Shown: one piece after another, positions 8,576 through 17,723 of the stretch
Layout: every line of letters starts with the position of its first letter
How positions within the stretch are numbered: position 1 is the first letter of the stretch
Assembly: GCA_005877615.1 (NCBI GenBank)
Contig: VBOD01000105.1
Location: forward strand, 1 to 45,072
DNA length: 45,072 nt
Source: Nitrospirota bacterium
GTDB taxonomy: Bacteria; Nitrospirota; Nitrospiria; Nitrospirales; NS-4
Direction of reading: 5' to 3'
The notes under the pieces: model-generated
What the model was told of the DNA's origin: nothing
The model's database searches: none
Seen by the model: the letters and a program-made list of their open reading frames with translations, nothing else
Translations under genes and position numbers: made by a program

Positions 8576-9943
8576 TCACCCCAATCGTTCGAAGAGCGCC
8601 CGCCCGATCTGCCCGATGTCGCCCGCGCCCAGCGCTACGACCACGTCCCCAGGCTTGAGCACAGGCAGCACCGCCTCGACAAGTTGCTCCTTGCGCGGGA
8701 TGTAGGTCAGCGGCGGCGAGCCGACTCTCCGGATGACCTCCGCCAGCCGTTCGCCGGTGACGCCCGGGATCGGCGCCTCCCCGGCCGGGTAGATGTCGGT
8801 CAGGAACAGGTGGGCAGCCTGCTTGAACGCCGCCGGGAATTCCTCGAGCAAGTCCTTCGTCCGCGTGAACCGGTGCGGTTGGAACAACACCACCAACCGT
8901 CGGCCCCATCCGTTCTTCGCCGCGGCGAGAGTCGCCTTGATTTCGGTCGGATGGTGGCCGTAGTCGTCCACCACCAGCACGCCGCCTTTTTCGCCCAGCA
9001 CTTGGAACCGCCGCTCCACTCCCTTGAACCCGGCGAGCGCCTGGTCGATGTGCTGGAGCGTCACGCCCAGCTCCAACCCGACGGCGATCGCCGCCAGCGC
9101 GTTCCGGACGTTATGGATGCCCGGCATCGCGACCTTGAATCGGCCCAGCGGCGCGCCGCGCAGCCGCGCCGAGAACTCGGCGACGCCGACGTGGAGCTGC
9201 ACGTCCGTGCCTACCAGGTCGGCCGACGAGGTCAACCCGTACGTCTGGTAGCGCTTGATCACGCGGGGCAGCAGCGCGGCGAGAGAGGGATCGTCGGCAC
9301 AGAGGACCGACAGACCGTAGAACGGGACCTTGTTGATGAAGTCCAGGAAGGTCTCGCAGAGGCGCTCCATCGTGCCGTAGTGATCCAAGTGCTCGCGATC
9401 CAAGTTGGTCACGACCACCACGGTCGGCGAGAGCTTCATGAACGAGCCGTCGCTCTCGTCCGCTTCGGCGACCAGCAGATCTCCCCGGCCCAGCCGCGCG
9501 TGGCTGCCAAGCGCGTTGACCTTGCCTCCGATCACGATCGTGGGATCGAGCCCGCCCTCGGCCAGCACGTTGGCGACCAACGAGGTCGTTGTGGTCTTGC
9601 CATGCGCGCCCGCGATGGCCACGCCGTACTTGAGCCGCATCAGCTCGGCCAGCATCTCGGCGCGCGGGATGACCGGGATGACCCTGGCCTTGGCGGCCAC
9701 GACTTCCGGGTTGGTCGGCGGTACAGCCGACGAGACGACCACCACCTGTGCGTTGCCGATGTTCGACGCGGCGTGGCCGATGAAGACGGTGCCTCCGAGA
9801 GCGCGAATCCGCCGGACGGACTCCGATTCGTGCAGGTCCGACCCGGTCACGTGGTAGCCGAGCGTCAAGAGCACTTCCGCGATGCCGCTCATGCCCGCAC
9901 CGCCAATGCCCACGAAATGAATATGCTGAATCTTCCTGAACAT
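8576..9943 (-). CDS. murC: UDP-N-acetylmuramate--L-alanine ligase
   Basis: First Mur ligase of the pathway, adding L-Ala to UDP-MurNAc with ATP. N-terminal UDP-binding Rossmann domain: [18 protein letters not shown]. Central ATPase P-loop: [20 protein letters not shown]. Further Mur motifs are [21 protein letters not shown] (with the metal-binding Glu and Asp), [20 protein letters not shown], and [13 protein letters not shown] in the C-terminal domain. Length is 455 residues. No Shine-Dalgarno is visible before the ATG, and the preceding 79-nt gap from murG carries heptamer repeats. This makes it the one clearly non-coupled junction within the core of the cluster. Confidence 0.97.
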   Translation of the reverse strand: MFRKIQHIHFVGIGGAGMSGIAEVLLTLGYHVTGSDLHESESVRRIRALGGTVFIGHAASNIGNAQVVVVSSAVPPTNPEVVAAKARVIPVIPRAEMLAELMRLKYGVAIAGAHGKTTTTSLVANVLAEGGLDPTIVIGGKVNALGSHARLGRGDLLVAEADESDGSFMKLSPTVVVVTNLDREHLDHYGTMERLCETFLDFINKVPFYGLSVLCADDPSLAALLPRVIKRYQTYGLTSSADLVGTDVQLHVGVAEFSARLRGAPLGRFKVAMPGIHNVRNALAAIAVGLELGVTLQHIDQALAGFKGVERRFQVLGEKGGVLVVDDYGHHPTEIKATLAAAKNGWGRRLVVLFQPHRFTRTKDLLEEFPAAFKQAAHLFLTDIYPAGEAPIPGVTGERLAEVIRRVGSPPLTYIPRKEQLVEAVLPVLKPGDVVVALGAGDIGQIGRALFERLG

Positions 9944-9950
9944 CGTGCCA

Positions 9951-10019
9951 CGTTAATCGTTATTCGTTAATCGCTGACCCCCTCTTCCCGTTTTACGCTG
10001 AACGTTGAACGTTCTGAAC
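9951..10019. repeat. Two blocks of heptameric tandem repeats in the murG-murC gap
   Basis: On the plus strand, 9951-9971 reads CGTTAAT CGTTATT CGTTAAT, three 7-bp units with one substitution. 9996-10009 reads CGCTGAA CGTTGAA, followed by CGTTCTGAAC. Both blocks share a CGTT-based 7-bp unit, and they are separated by a pyrimidine-rich stretch. This is the longest gap inside the division cluster. The arrangement resembles short tandem heptamer repeats described in cyanobacteria. The function is unknown: it could affect murC translation, mRNA processing or simply be a mobile microsatellite-like element. Confidence 0.6.
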
Positions 10020-10022
10020 CAT

Positions 10023-11141
10023 TCAACGGGAGGGGGCCCCGCCCGCCAGCGCCCCTGCCTTACCCACTAATGCTCGGCAGGCCATAACGACCCGCTCTGC
10101 TGAATCGGCCCGACCCAAGCCCTTGCTACAGCGCCCCATCTCGCCCAGCCGACCGGGGTTCGCGAGCAAGGCCGTGATCGCCGCAGCCAGCGCCTCGCCT
10201 GTGAGCTCGGCATCCAGGATGACCGTCGCAGCCCCGGCTTCCTCCAGGATGCGCGCATTACGCTCCTGATGCCCGTGGATCGCATGGGGAAAGGGAATCA
10301 GGATGGCGGGCTTGCCGCACGCCGTGATCTCGGCGACCGTCGTCGCGCCCGACCGGCTCACGATCAGATCCGCCTGGCGAAATGCCCGCGGGACGTCAAA
10401 GAGAAACGGGGAAACCTCAGCCTCGAGTCGAGCGTTCCTGTAAGCCATCGCGACTTCTTCGTAATCGCGCTCGCCGGTCTGGTGGATCACTCGCACCGTC
10501 GGATGCGCGGCCAACAACCTCGGCAAGGCGGCGACCATCGCACGATTGATGGACCGGGCCCCCTGGCTGCCTCCCAGCACCACCAGGGTGGGACCGCCAA
10601 CAATTCTATCGGGAGGGGGCTCCGGAGGAGCTTCGAGAAACTCCCGGCGAATGGGCGTGCCCACAATCCGCGTCTTCCCCGGGGCGAAGAAGGGGACCGT
10701 GGCGGCGAAGGACACGAAGATGAGGTTCGCGAACGGCGAGAGCACACGATTGGCCACGCCCGGATGCACATTAGGCTCTAAGATCGCTCGCTTGATGCCC
10801 AGTAGGAACGCCGCCAGCACCAGAGGCGGGCTGGTGTATCCGCCAATGCCGATCGCCAGATCCGGCCGCCGCTGGCGGCAGATCGCCAGGCACTGGAGCA
10901 GGCCGACCGGCACCGCGGCGAGACCCTGCACGGCCCCCCACATGCCCCGGCCCATCACCCCCCGCGCCGTGATCGTGATCAACTCGAATCCCTCTCTGGG
11001 CACAACCTTCGTCTCCAGCCCCCGATCCGTCCCCACAAAAATCGCTTCGCTCCCGGGCTCCAGCCGGGCGAATTCACGAGCCAACGCCACCCCCGGGTAC
11101 AGATGACCACCGGTACCGCCGGCTGCGATAAGCACCCGCAT
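10023..11141 (-). CDS. murG: UDP-GlcNAc:lipid I N-acetylglucosaminyltransferase
   Basis: GT28-family peripheral membrane enzyme converting lipid I to lipid II on the inner leaflet. The glycine-rich loop MRVLIAAGGTGGHLYPGVAL opens the N-terminal domain. IGIGGYTSPPLVLAA and the LVLGGSQGARSINRA-like segment (VVLGGSQGARSINRA) follow. The C-terminal UDP-GlcNAc signature is DLIVSRSGATTVAEITACGKPAILIPFP with HQERNARILEEAGAA. Length is 372 residues. The ORF track extends to 12101, but that part is an out-of-frame shadow of ftsW; the ATG at 11141 follows GAAGAGGGG, 9 nt after the ftsW stop. Confidence 0.97.
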   Translation of the reverse strand: MRVLIAAGGTGGHLYPGVALAREFARLEPGSEAIFVGTDRGLETKVVPREGFELITITARGVMGRGMWGAVQGLAAVPVGLLQCLAICRQRRPDLAIGIGGYTSPPLVLAAFLLGIKRAILEPNVHPGVANRVLSPFANLIFVSFAATVPFFAPGKTRIVGTPIRREFLEAPPEPPPDRIVGGPTLVVLGGSQGARSINRAMVAALPRLLAAHPTVRVIHQTGERDYEEVAMAYRNARLEAEVSPFLFDVPRAFRQADLIVSRSGATTVAEITACGKPAILIPFPHAIHGHQERNARILEEAGAATVILDAELTGEALAAAITALLANPGRLGEMGRCSKGLGRADSAERVVMACRALVGKAGALAGGAPSR

Positions 11142-11149
11142 GCCCCTCT

Positions 11150-12304
11150 TCAAATGGGTGGGCGGTGCCGGGCGACCGCCATGAGGAGCCCGGCCCCGAC
11201 CATGCTGACGACCAGAGACGACCCTCCGTAACTCAGGAACGGCAACGTCAATCCCTTGGTGGGCAGCAGACCCGTGATCACCCCCACATTGATCAACACG
11301 TGGAACCCGATCAGCAAACTGACTCCCAAGGCCACATGGCGCGCGAAGGGGTCGTCCGCTTCCAATGCGATCGTGAAGCCCTTCGCCACAAACGCCCCCA
11401 GTAGCAGGATGACCATGGCGGTCCCGACAAACCCGAGTTCCTCGCCCAACGCCGCGAGCACGAAATCCGTATGGGGCTCCGGCAGGTAGAACAGCTTCTG
11501 CCGCCCCTCGCCGAGCCCTACCCCGAATGGGCCCCCGCGCCCGAGCGCGAAAAACGACTGGATCACCTGGAAACCCGTCCCCGTGGGATCGCTCCACGGG
11601 TCCCAGAAGCTCAGGAGGCGCTGGCGGCGGTAGGCGACCCGCATGAGGAGGACGTACAGGATTGGCAGGGCGGCCATGGAGATCACCAGCAGATGGCTCA
11701 GCCGAGCGCCGCCCACAAAGAGCACGCCCAAGGTCACCAGACCGATCACAGCCGCGGTCCCCATATCGGGCTCGATCACGATGAGCGCGACGAGCAGCCC
11801 GACCACCACCAGGGGCGGCACGAAGCCCCGCCAGAGGTCGGCGATCCGATCCCCCTTCCTCGCCAGGTAATGCGCCAGGTAGAGCACGACGCCTAGCTTG
11901 ACCACCTCGGAAGGCTGGATCGTGAGCGCGCCGATCCGGAGCCATCGGCGCGCGCCCTTGACCGTCACCCCGATGGATGGCAACAGCACGAGCACGAGGC
12001 CGAGCAGGCCGAGGAGAAGGACCGGCGCCGCCCAACGCCGCAGTGTCGCGAGGTCGCACCGGGCCACGACCAGCAAGGCCACCAGTCCGACGGCACACCA
12101 CAGCAGTTGCCGCTTGAGAAAGTAGGAGGGAGCGCCGAAGCGTTTGTCGGCCAAGACCCCGCTCGCACTGTAGATCACGCCGAGGCCGATCGCCACCAGA
12201 AGGAGTGTCAGGAGAAGGATCGTGTGATCGCTGCGCCGCGGGCGCTCGGCCACCGCGGCGTCAGACCATCGGAGGCCCATGGTCTGCTGGTCAACCCAGC
12301 TCAT
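11150..12304 (-). CDS. ftsW: Peptidoglycan glycosyltransferase FtsW (SEDS family)
   Basis: Polytopic SEDS glycosyltransferase that polymerises lipid II at the septum together with FtsI. About ten hydrophobic segments are seen, starting at TILLLTLLLVAIGLGVIYSAS. Family motifs include LQPSEVVKLGVVLYLAHYLARKG-type (here IQPSEVVKLGVVLYLAHYLA), LIVIEPDMGTAAVI and the C-terminal TKGLTLPFLSYGGSSLVVSM. Length is 384 residues. The start at 12304 is chosen because AAGGAG lies 7 nt upstream inside the 3' end of murD, giving a 14-nt overlap. A second ATG at 12280 lacks such a site. The track's residues before this are out of frame with any homology. Confidence 0.95.
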   Translation of the reverse strand: MSWVDQQTMGLRWSDAAVAERPRRSDHTILLLTLLLVAIGLGVIYSASGVLADKRFGAPSYFLKRQLLWCAVGLVALLVVARCDLATLRRWAAPVLLLGLLGLVLVLLPSIGVTVKGARRWLRIGALTIQPSEVVKLGVVLYLAHYLARKGDRIADLWRGFVPPLVVVGLLVALIVIEPDMGTAAVIGLVTLGVLFVGGARLSHLLVISMAALPILYVLLMRVAYRRQRLLSFWDPWSDPTGTGFQVIQSFFALGRGGPFGVGLGEGRQKLFYLPEPHTDFVLAALGEELGFVGTAMVILLLGAFVAKGFTIALEADDPFARHVALGVSLLIGFHVLINVGVITGLLPTKGLTLPFLSYGGSSLVVSMVGAGLLMAVARHRPPI

Positions 12305-13679
12305 GCACGTACTCCTTGAACTGGCGCCCGCGGTCCCTATAGTCCGCGAACATGTCGAAGCTGGCGCAGGCCGGGGACAGCAGGACCGTGTCGCCCGGCG
12401 CCGCCAGCGCCGCTGCAATTCGCACCGCCTCGGCGAGGCTACCGACCTCCGTCACCGGGCAGACCCCGGCCAAGATTTCACGCAGGCGGGCGCGCGCCTC
12501 GCCGAGCAGGATGACCTGCTTGGCCTTGCGCCGGACCACTTCGGCCAGTCCCGGATACTCGCCACCCTTCTCGCGGCCACCGGCGATCAGGATGACGGGC
12601 GCCGGCAGGCTCTCCAGCGCCTTGATCGTGGCGTCCACGTTCGTGCCTTTGGAATCGTTGATGTACGCCACCCCGCGCCGGACCCGCACGACCTCCATCA
12701 CATGCTCCAACCCCCGGAACGCACGCAGTCCCTGGCCGATGGTGGCGATCGGGCAGCCGGCCAGGGTGGCCACCGCGGCGACCGCCATCGCGTTCTCGAC
12801 GTTGTGGGGGCCGCGTACTTGAAGGGCGCTCACCCGGCAGACCTCTTCGAAGCCGTCTCGCACCGTGGAGATGATGGCATCCCCGTCCACGAACACGCCC
12901 CGCTCGATGGCGCGTGTGCGGCTGAACAGCACGCGGGTTCCCGCAAAGCCATCGGCGGCGCGAGCTAGCCGGGGATCATCGGCGTTGAGGACCGAATAGT
13001 CCTTGGCGGTCTGGTTCTCGAACATTCGGAGCTTCGCCGCGGCGTATGCCTCCATGGAGGTATAGCGGTCCAGATGATCGGGCGTCACGTTCAGGATCGC
13101 TCCGATCCAGGGGTGGAAGGTCTCGATCGTCTCCAGTTGAAAGCTGGACACTTCGACCACCACAAAATCCCATCGCTTGCCGTGTAAGGCGGCATAGGCG
13201 GCCTCCGCCAGCGGCGTCCCGAGGTTGCCGCCGACGAACGGCTCGTAGCCCGCCCGCTGCAGCACCTCGCCGATCCAGGTTACCGTCGTGCTCTTCCCGT
13301 TCGTCCCCGTCACCGCAATGAGCTTGCCGGTGAGGCACCGGGCGGCGAGCTCCAGTTCTCCGATCACGCGGACGCCGGCGGCGCGCGCACGCCGGAGCGG
13401 CTCGAGCGTCAGCGGAACGCCCGGGCTGACCACGACGAGGTCCGCGCCCCGCAGCGCCGGCTCGTAGGCACCGCCGCTGTGGACTTCCAGATCGCCGGCC
13501 CGCAGGCCTTCCAGTGTGGCCGCCAACTCGGCGAGCGGTTTCTGGTCCGCGACCGCAACGCGCGCGCCCAGCTCCCCGAGCAACCGCACCGCTGCGATGC
13601 CGCTCCGTCCCAGGCCGATCACGGCGACCCGCTTCCCCGCCACTTCCACCGACGTCCGTTCGCCCATGACCACGCTCAT
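12291..13679 (-). CDS. murD: UDP-N-acetylmuramoylalanine--D-glutamate ligase
   Basis: Adds D-Glu to UDP-MurNAc-L-Ala in the cytoplasm. N-terminal Rossmann motif: [21 protein letters not shown]. ATPase P-loop: [20 protein letters not shown]. Mur motifs [31 protein letters not shown] and the C-terminal [20 protein letters not shown] with [12 protein letters not shown] follow. Length is 462 residues. The ATG at 13679 overlaps the mraY stop as ATGA; the track's earlier start lies within mraY. Its 3' end carries the ftsW ribosome-binding site. Confidence 0.97.
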   Translation of the reverse strand: MSVVMGERTSVEVAGKRVAVIGLGRSGIAAVRLLGELGARVAVADQKPLAELAATLEGLRAGDLEVHSGGAYEPALRGADLVVVSPGVPLTLEPLRRARAAGVRVIGELELAARCLTGKLIAVTGTNGKSTTVTWIGEVLQRAGYEPFVGGNLGTPLAEAAYAALHGKRWDFVVVEVSSFQLETIETFHPWIGAILNVTPDHLDRYTSMEAYAAAKLRMFENQTAKDYSVLNADDPRLARAADGFAGTRVLFSRTRAIERGVFVDGDAIISTVRDGFEEVCRVSALQVRGPHNVENAMAVAAVATLAGCPIATIGQGLRAFRGLEHVMEVVRVRRGVAYINDSKGTNVDATIKALESLPAPVILIAGGREKGGEYPGLAEVVRRKAKQVILLGEARARLREILAGVCPVTEVGSLAEAVRIAAALAAPGDTVLLSPACASFDMFADYRDRGRQFKEYVHELG

Positions 13680-14752
13680 CGCAGCTTCAGTGTGCTCAGG
13701 CTGAAGAGCGCGAGCAGCACGGCGATGATCCACAGACGGACCACCACTTTCGGCTCCTCCCAGCCTTTCAACTCGAAATGGTGATGAATGGGCGCCATGA
13801 GGAACACCCGCTTGCCCCGTGACTTGAAGGAGGCCACCTGAAAGATCACCGACAGCGCTTCGAGCACGAAGACACCGCCGACCAGCAGTAGCAGCAGCTC
13901 GTGCTTGCTGATCACCGCGACGGTGCCGAGGGCGGCGCCCAACGGCAGCGACCCGACGTCCCCCATGAAGACCGACGCCGGATAGGTGTTGAACCAGAGG
14001 AAGCCCAGGCTGGCTCCGAAGATGGCGCCCGTGAAGATGGCCAGCTCGCCCGCGCCCTCGATGTAGGGGATGAGGAGATAGTCGGCGAAGACCCTGTGGC
14101 CCGACACATAGGCCACCACGGTATACGCCAGGGCGGCGACCATGACCGGGCCGATGGCCAGGCCGTCCAGTCCGTCTGTCAAGTTGACGGCATTGGACGC
14201 GCCCACGATGATCAGCACGGCGAACGGAATGTAGAAGAGCCCGAGGTCCGGCGAAAAGAACTTGAAGAAGGGCACGCTGAGCTTCGTGGAATAGGCCGGC
14301 AGGGAGTAGAACAGCGCCCCGATGCCGAGCGCCACGACGGCCTGGGCGATGATCTTCTGCAGTGCCGTCAGACCCTCGTTCTTCCCGTGGACAGTCTTGA
14401 GATAGTCGTCCCAGAAACCCACCGCACCGAACCCGAGTATTGCGAAGACCGCCAGCCAGACATAGCGATTGGTCAGATCGGTCCAGAGGAGCGTCGAGAT
14501 GATGACCGCGAAGAGGATCAGGATGCCCCCCATGGTAGGCGTGCCACCCTTGACTTGGTGCCGGCGGGGGCCGTCCTCGCGGATTCGCTGGCCAACGCCG
14601 TAGCTCTGCAGCGCGCGGATCACCGGAGGGGCGAGCACGATGACAAGCACAAAGGCAGTGAGCGCGGCGTAGATGAGCCGGAAGCTGAGGTAGCGGAAGA
14701 CGTTGAAGATCGAGAACTGCGTGTGAAGGGGATAGAGCAAGAGGTAGAGCAT
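13676..14752 (-). CDS. mraY: Phospho-N-acetylmuramoyl-pentapeptide transferase
   Basis: Polytopic inner-membrane enzyme transferring phospho-MurNAc-pentapeptide to undecaprenyl phosphate to form lipid I. Family motifs are [20 protein letters not shown] (substrate/Mg loop), [17 protein letters not shown] with the Asp pair, [16 protein letters not shown], and the cytosolic loop [19 protein letters not shown] carrying the HHH motif. Around ten transmembrane segments are expected. Length is 358 residues, normal for MraY. It starts at 14752 with a TAATG overlap of the murF stop and ends in an ATGA overlap with murD. Confidence 0.97.
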   Translation of the reverse strand: MLYLLLYPLHTQFSIFNVFRYLSFRLIYAALTAFVLVIVLAPPVIRALQSYGVGQRIREDGPRRHQVKGGTPTMGGILILFAVIISTLLWTDLTNRYVWLAVFAILGFGAVGFWDDYLKTVHGKNEGLTALQKIIAQAVVALGIGALFYSLPAYSTKLSVPFFKFFSPDLGLFYIPFAVLIIVGASNAVNLTDGLDGLAIGPVMVAALAYTVVAYVSGHRVFADYLLIPYIEGAGELAIFTGAIFGASLGFLWFNTYPASVFMGDVGSLPLGAALGTVAVISKHELLLLLVGGVFVLEALSVIFQVASFKSRGKRVFLMAPIHHHFELKGWEEPKVVVRLWIIAVLLALFSLSTLKLR

Positions 14753-16236
14753 TACGCCAACTCCTCCATCACGCGTTCCATTCGCGTGCCCCGCGAGCCC
14801 TTGAGCAGCACGACATCGCCCGCGCGCAGAATGTCCTTGAGTCGTTCGGCCAGGCCCGCGTGCTCCTGCGTCACGATCACGCGATCCACCGGCATCCCCA
14901 CCCCCCGCGCACCAGCGGCGATCTCCGCCGCCAGATCCCCGACGGTCAGGAGATAATCGGTCCCCTGGCGGGCCAACTCCTCTCCGATATCCCGGTGGAT
15001 CCGTACGGATCCCTCGCCCAGCTCCAGCATGTCCCCCAGCACGGCGATCGCGCGTCCGTTCCCCTTCAACTCACCCTTGAGTTCAGCCAGCCAGCGGAGC
15101 GCGGCCCGCATCGATGAGGGATTCGCGTTATAACAATCGTTCAGCCACGTCACCCCCCGCCACCGGCGCACCTCGGAGCGCATGGCAGTCGGGCGGAAAC
15201 GAGCAAGGCCCGCTCGGATCGCGCTTTCGCCGACGCCCAACGCAAGCCCCGTCGCGATCGCCGCCAGGGCGTTAGCAATGTTGTGGGCCCCGGCCACGCC
15301 CAGCGTGACCGAGAGCGGACGCGCGCGGCCGCGCACGCCGACGCGAACGAAGGAAAAAGCCAGTCCCCGTCGCTCGACCTGCAAAGCCCGCACGTCGGCC
15401 CGCTCGGAGAATCCGAAGGAGCGCACCTGTCCCCGCACCCGCGCGGCGAGGTCCTTGAAGAACGCGTCGTCCGCGTTGAGGACGGCCGTGCCGTCCCGGG
15501 GCAGCCGGTCCAGCATCTCGCCCTTGGCCTGCGCCACGGTACGGAGATCCCCGAGGGTCTCCAGATGGGTCGGTCCGATATTGGTCAACACGCCGTGGGT
15601 CGGCTCGGCGATCTCGCAGAGCCGCGCCATCTCCCCCAGCCTGCTGATACCCATCTCGATGACCGCCGCCTCATGGCGAGCCGTCAAGCGCAGCAGGGTC
15701 TGCGGCACGCCAATGTGATTGTTGAGGTTGCCGTCGGTCTTCAACACAGGGAAGCATTCCGCGAGGATGGCCCCGATCATCTCCTTGGTCGTCGTCTTAC
15801 CGTTGCTCCCGCTGACTGCCACCACCGGGATGGCGAAGCGGCGACGGTGCGCGCGTGCCAACTCCTGAAACGCGCGGAGGGGATCCTCCACCTCGATCAA
15901 GAGCGCCTTCCACGCTTTCTTTCTAGCGGGATGGGGCCCCGCAGACGCCCCTCCCGCACCCACGAACCCGCGCCGCACGATTGCCCCGACGGCGCCCTTC
16001 TTCAGCGCGTCGGCCACGAACTGGTGACCGTCAAAGCGGGCTCCGGTCAGCGCCACGAACAGATCGCCGCGCCGAACCGTTCGCGAATCCGTCCAGAGCC
16101 GTCGGATCGCCGTATTCGGCAAGGCCTGAGCCAAAACCCCGCCGGTGATCGTGGCTATTTCGTCGGTCGTGAACAGGGGCACGGCGTCATCCGACTCCTG
16201 ATCCGAACACTCCGCGGTCTGCAGCAGCAGACTCAT
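14752..16236 (-). CDS. murF: UDP-MurNAc-tripeptide--D-alanyl-D-alanine ligase
   Basis: Adds the D-Ala-D-Ala dipeptide made by Ddl. N-terminal MurF domain: [30 protein letters not shown] (in part). ATPase P-loop: [23 protein letters not shown]. Further motifs are [55 protein letters not shown] and [17 protein letters not shown]. Length is 494 residues, somewhat long because of a roughly 18-residue N-terminal extension rich in acidic residues. An internal GTG before [14 protein letters not shown] is an alternative start, but the ATGA overlap with the murE stop favours 16236. Confidence 0.96.
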   Translation of the reverse strand: MSLLLQTAECSDQESDDAVPLFTTDEIATITGGVLAQALPNTAIRRLWTDSRTVRRGDLFVALTGARFDGHQFVADALKKGAVGAIVRRGFVGAGGASAGPHPARKKAWKALLIEVEDPLRAFQELARAHRRRFAIPVVAVSGSNGKTTTKEMIGAILAECFPVLKTDGNLNNHIGVPQTLLRLTARHEAAVIEMGISRLGEMARLCEIAEPTHGVLTNIGPTHLETLGDLRTVAQAKGEMLDRLPRDGTAVLNADDAFFKDLAARVRGQVRSFGFSERADVRALQVERRGLAFSFVRVGVRGRARPLSVTLGVAGAHNIANALAAIATGLALGVGESAIRAGLARFRPTAMRSEVRRWRGVTWLNDCYNANPSSMRAALRWLAELKGELKGNGRAIAVLGDMLELGEGSVRIHRDIGEELARQGTDYLLTVGDLAAEIAAGARGVGMPVDRVIVTQEHAGLAERLKDILRAGDVVLLKGSRGTRMERVMEELA

Positions 16237-17723
16237 CGGGCCAGAGCCTCGATGGCCTCCCGCGCCACCACGCGGTCATCAAAGGGATGCTTCTCCTGCC
16301 CGATAATTTGGTAATCCTCATGCCCTTTCCCGGCAATCAGCACCAGATCGCCGGGCCGTGCAAGCCTCATGGCTTCTGCAATCGCTGCGCGCCGATCCGC
16401 CTGGACCAGGTAGCGGCCGTGTCCCGCTTCCCGCAGCCCGGCTTCCACGCCAGGGAGAATCTCCCGGATGATGGCGTCGGGATCCTCGGTGCGGGGATTG
16501 TCGGACGTGACCACCACGACATCGCTGTAGCGCGCGGCCACCCGCCCCATCTTGGGCCGCTTGCCCCGATCCCGATCGCCCCCGCAGCCGAACACGGTGA
16601 TGATCCGGCCCGTCCTGACCGTCTGGGCTGTGGTCAGCAACCGGTAGAGCGCATCCTCGGTGTGGGCGTAGTCCACAACCACTGTGAACGGCTGGCCGGC
16701 ATCCACCTGCTCGAACCGACCCGGGACAGTCTTGAGCGTGGCGACTCCCGCGGCACTCGTCTCCAGCGGCACGCCCTGCACCAGCCCGACCCCGACCGCC
16801 GCCAGGATATTGTAGACGTTGTGTCGGCCCACGAGTGGAGACCGGAGTGCGACCGATCCCCCCGGCCCACGGGCCGTGAACCGCACGCCGTTCAGGGAAA
16901 TCTGCACGTCTTCGGCGCGAAGATCGGCCGGACGATCGATAGCGTAGGTCCACACCTTTGCCTGCGTTGCCTCGACGACACGTCCGCCATAGGGATCGTC
17001 GCCGTTCACGATCGCGTGCGCCTCTGAGTCCAGCGCCGTGAAGAGCCGCAGCTTTGCGCGAAAGTAGTCTTCCATGTCGGCATGGAAATCCAGGTGGTCC
17101 TGCGTGAGATTGGTGAACACCGCTGTCCCGAATTGGCATCCCGCCGTCCGATCGAGCGCGAGCGCATGAGAGGACACCTCCATCACCACCGCTTGCATGC
17201 CTGCGTCCGCCATTCTCCGAAGCAAGCCCTGTAACTCCAACGGGCCGGGGGTCGTGTGGGTCGCCGCCACCCGTTCTTCGCCGAACAGGTAAGCCACGGT
17301 GCCGATCAGTCCCGCCCGCACGCCGGCGGCCTCCAGGATCGCCTTGCAAAGATAGGTCGCCGTCGTCTTCCCGTTGGTGCCGGTCACGCCGATCATCTTC
17401 AGCCGGCGGGACGGATCCCCATAGAACCGACTTGCCAGGAGACCCAAGGCCCGGCGCGAGTCGCCGACCTGGATCACAGGTATCCCGATCGACGCCAGAG
17501 TCTCTCCGGACACCCGCCCCGTCTCCACTACGATCGCGCCGGCTCCGGCCGCGACGGCCTGCGCGAGAAAGCGATGGCCGTCCGATTGCGTTCCCTTCAC
17601 CGCGACGAACAGCCAGCCAGGAGACACCCGCCGCGAATCATCCGTGAGCCCGGTGATCTCCCGATCCAGACTGCCCCGCACCGTCACCCCATCGAGGACG
17701 TCCCCGCATTCCCGAAGTCTCAT
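16233..17723 (-). CDS. murE: UDP-MurNAc-L-Ala-D-Glu--meso-diaminopimelate ligase
   Basis: Third amino-acid-adding ligase. The N-terminal UDP domain has ITGLTDDSRRVSPGWLFVAVKG. The P-loop is MIGVTGTNGKTTATYLCKAI. The Mur domain has VVMEVSSHALALDRTAGCQF, FTNLTQDHLDFHADMEDYF and VVVDYAHTEDALYRLL. The C-terminal domain carries DNPRTEDP: the DNPR motif is the known discriminator for meso-diaminopimelate rather than lysine, so this cell should have DAP-type peptidoglycan. Length is 496 residues. Its ATG at 17723 overlaps the ftsI stop as ATGA. Confidence 0.97.
   Translation of the reverse strand: MRLRECGDVLDGVTVRGSLDREITGLTDDSRRVSPGWLFVAVKGTQSDGHRFLAQAVAAGAGAIVVETGRVSGETLASIGIPVIQVGDSRRALGLLASRFYGDPSRRLKMIGVTGTNGKTTATYLCKAILEAAGVRAGLIGTVAYLFGEERVAATHTTPGPLELQGLLRRMADAGMQAVVMEVSSHALALDRTAGCQFGTAVFTNLTQDHLDFHADMEDYFRAKLRLFTALDSEAHAIVNGDDPYGGRVVEATQAKVWTYAIDRPADLRAEDVQISLNGVRFTARGPGGSVALRSPLVGRHNVYNILAAVGVGLVQGVPLETSAAGVATLKTVPGRFEQVDAGQPFTVVVDYAHTEDALYRLLTTAQTVRTGRIITVFGCGGDRDRGKRPKMGRVAARYSDVVVVTSDNPRTEDPDAIIREILPGVEAGLREAGHGRYLVQADRRAAIAEAMRLARPGDLVLIAGKGHEDYQIIGQEKHPFDDRVVAREAIEALAR

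Noticed and set aside
9944-10022. CRISPR-like repeat array between murG and murC
   Set aside because: Units are only 7 bp, contiguous and few; there are no spacers.
11142-12101. Upstream half of the 692-residue ORF ending at 10023
   Set aside because: It is the out-of-frame shadow of ftsW; MurG homology begins only at the ATG at 11141, which has a ribosome-binding site.
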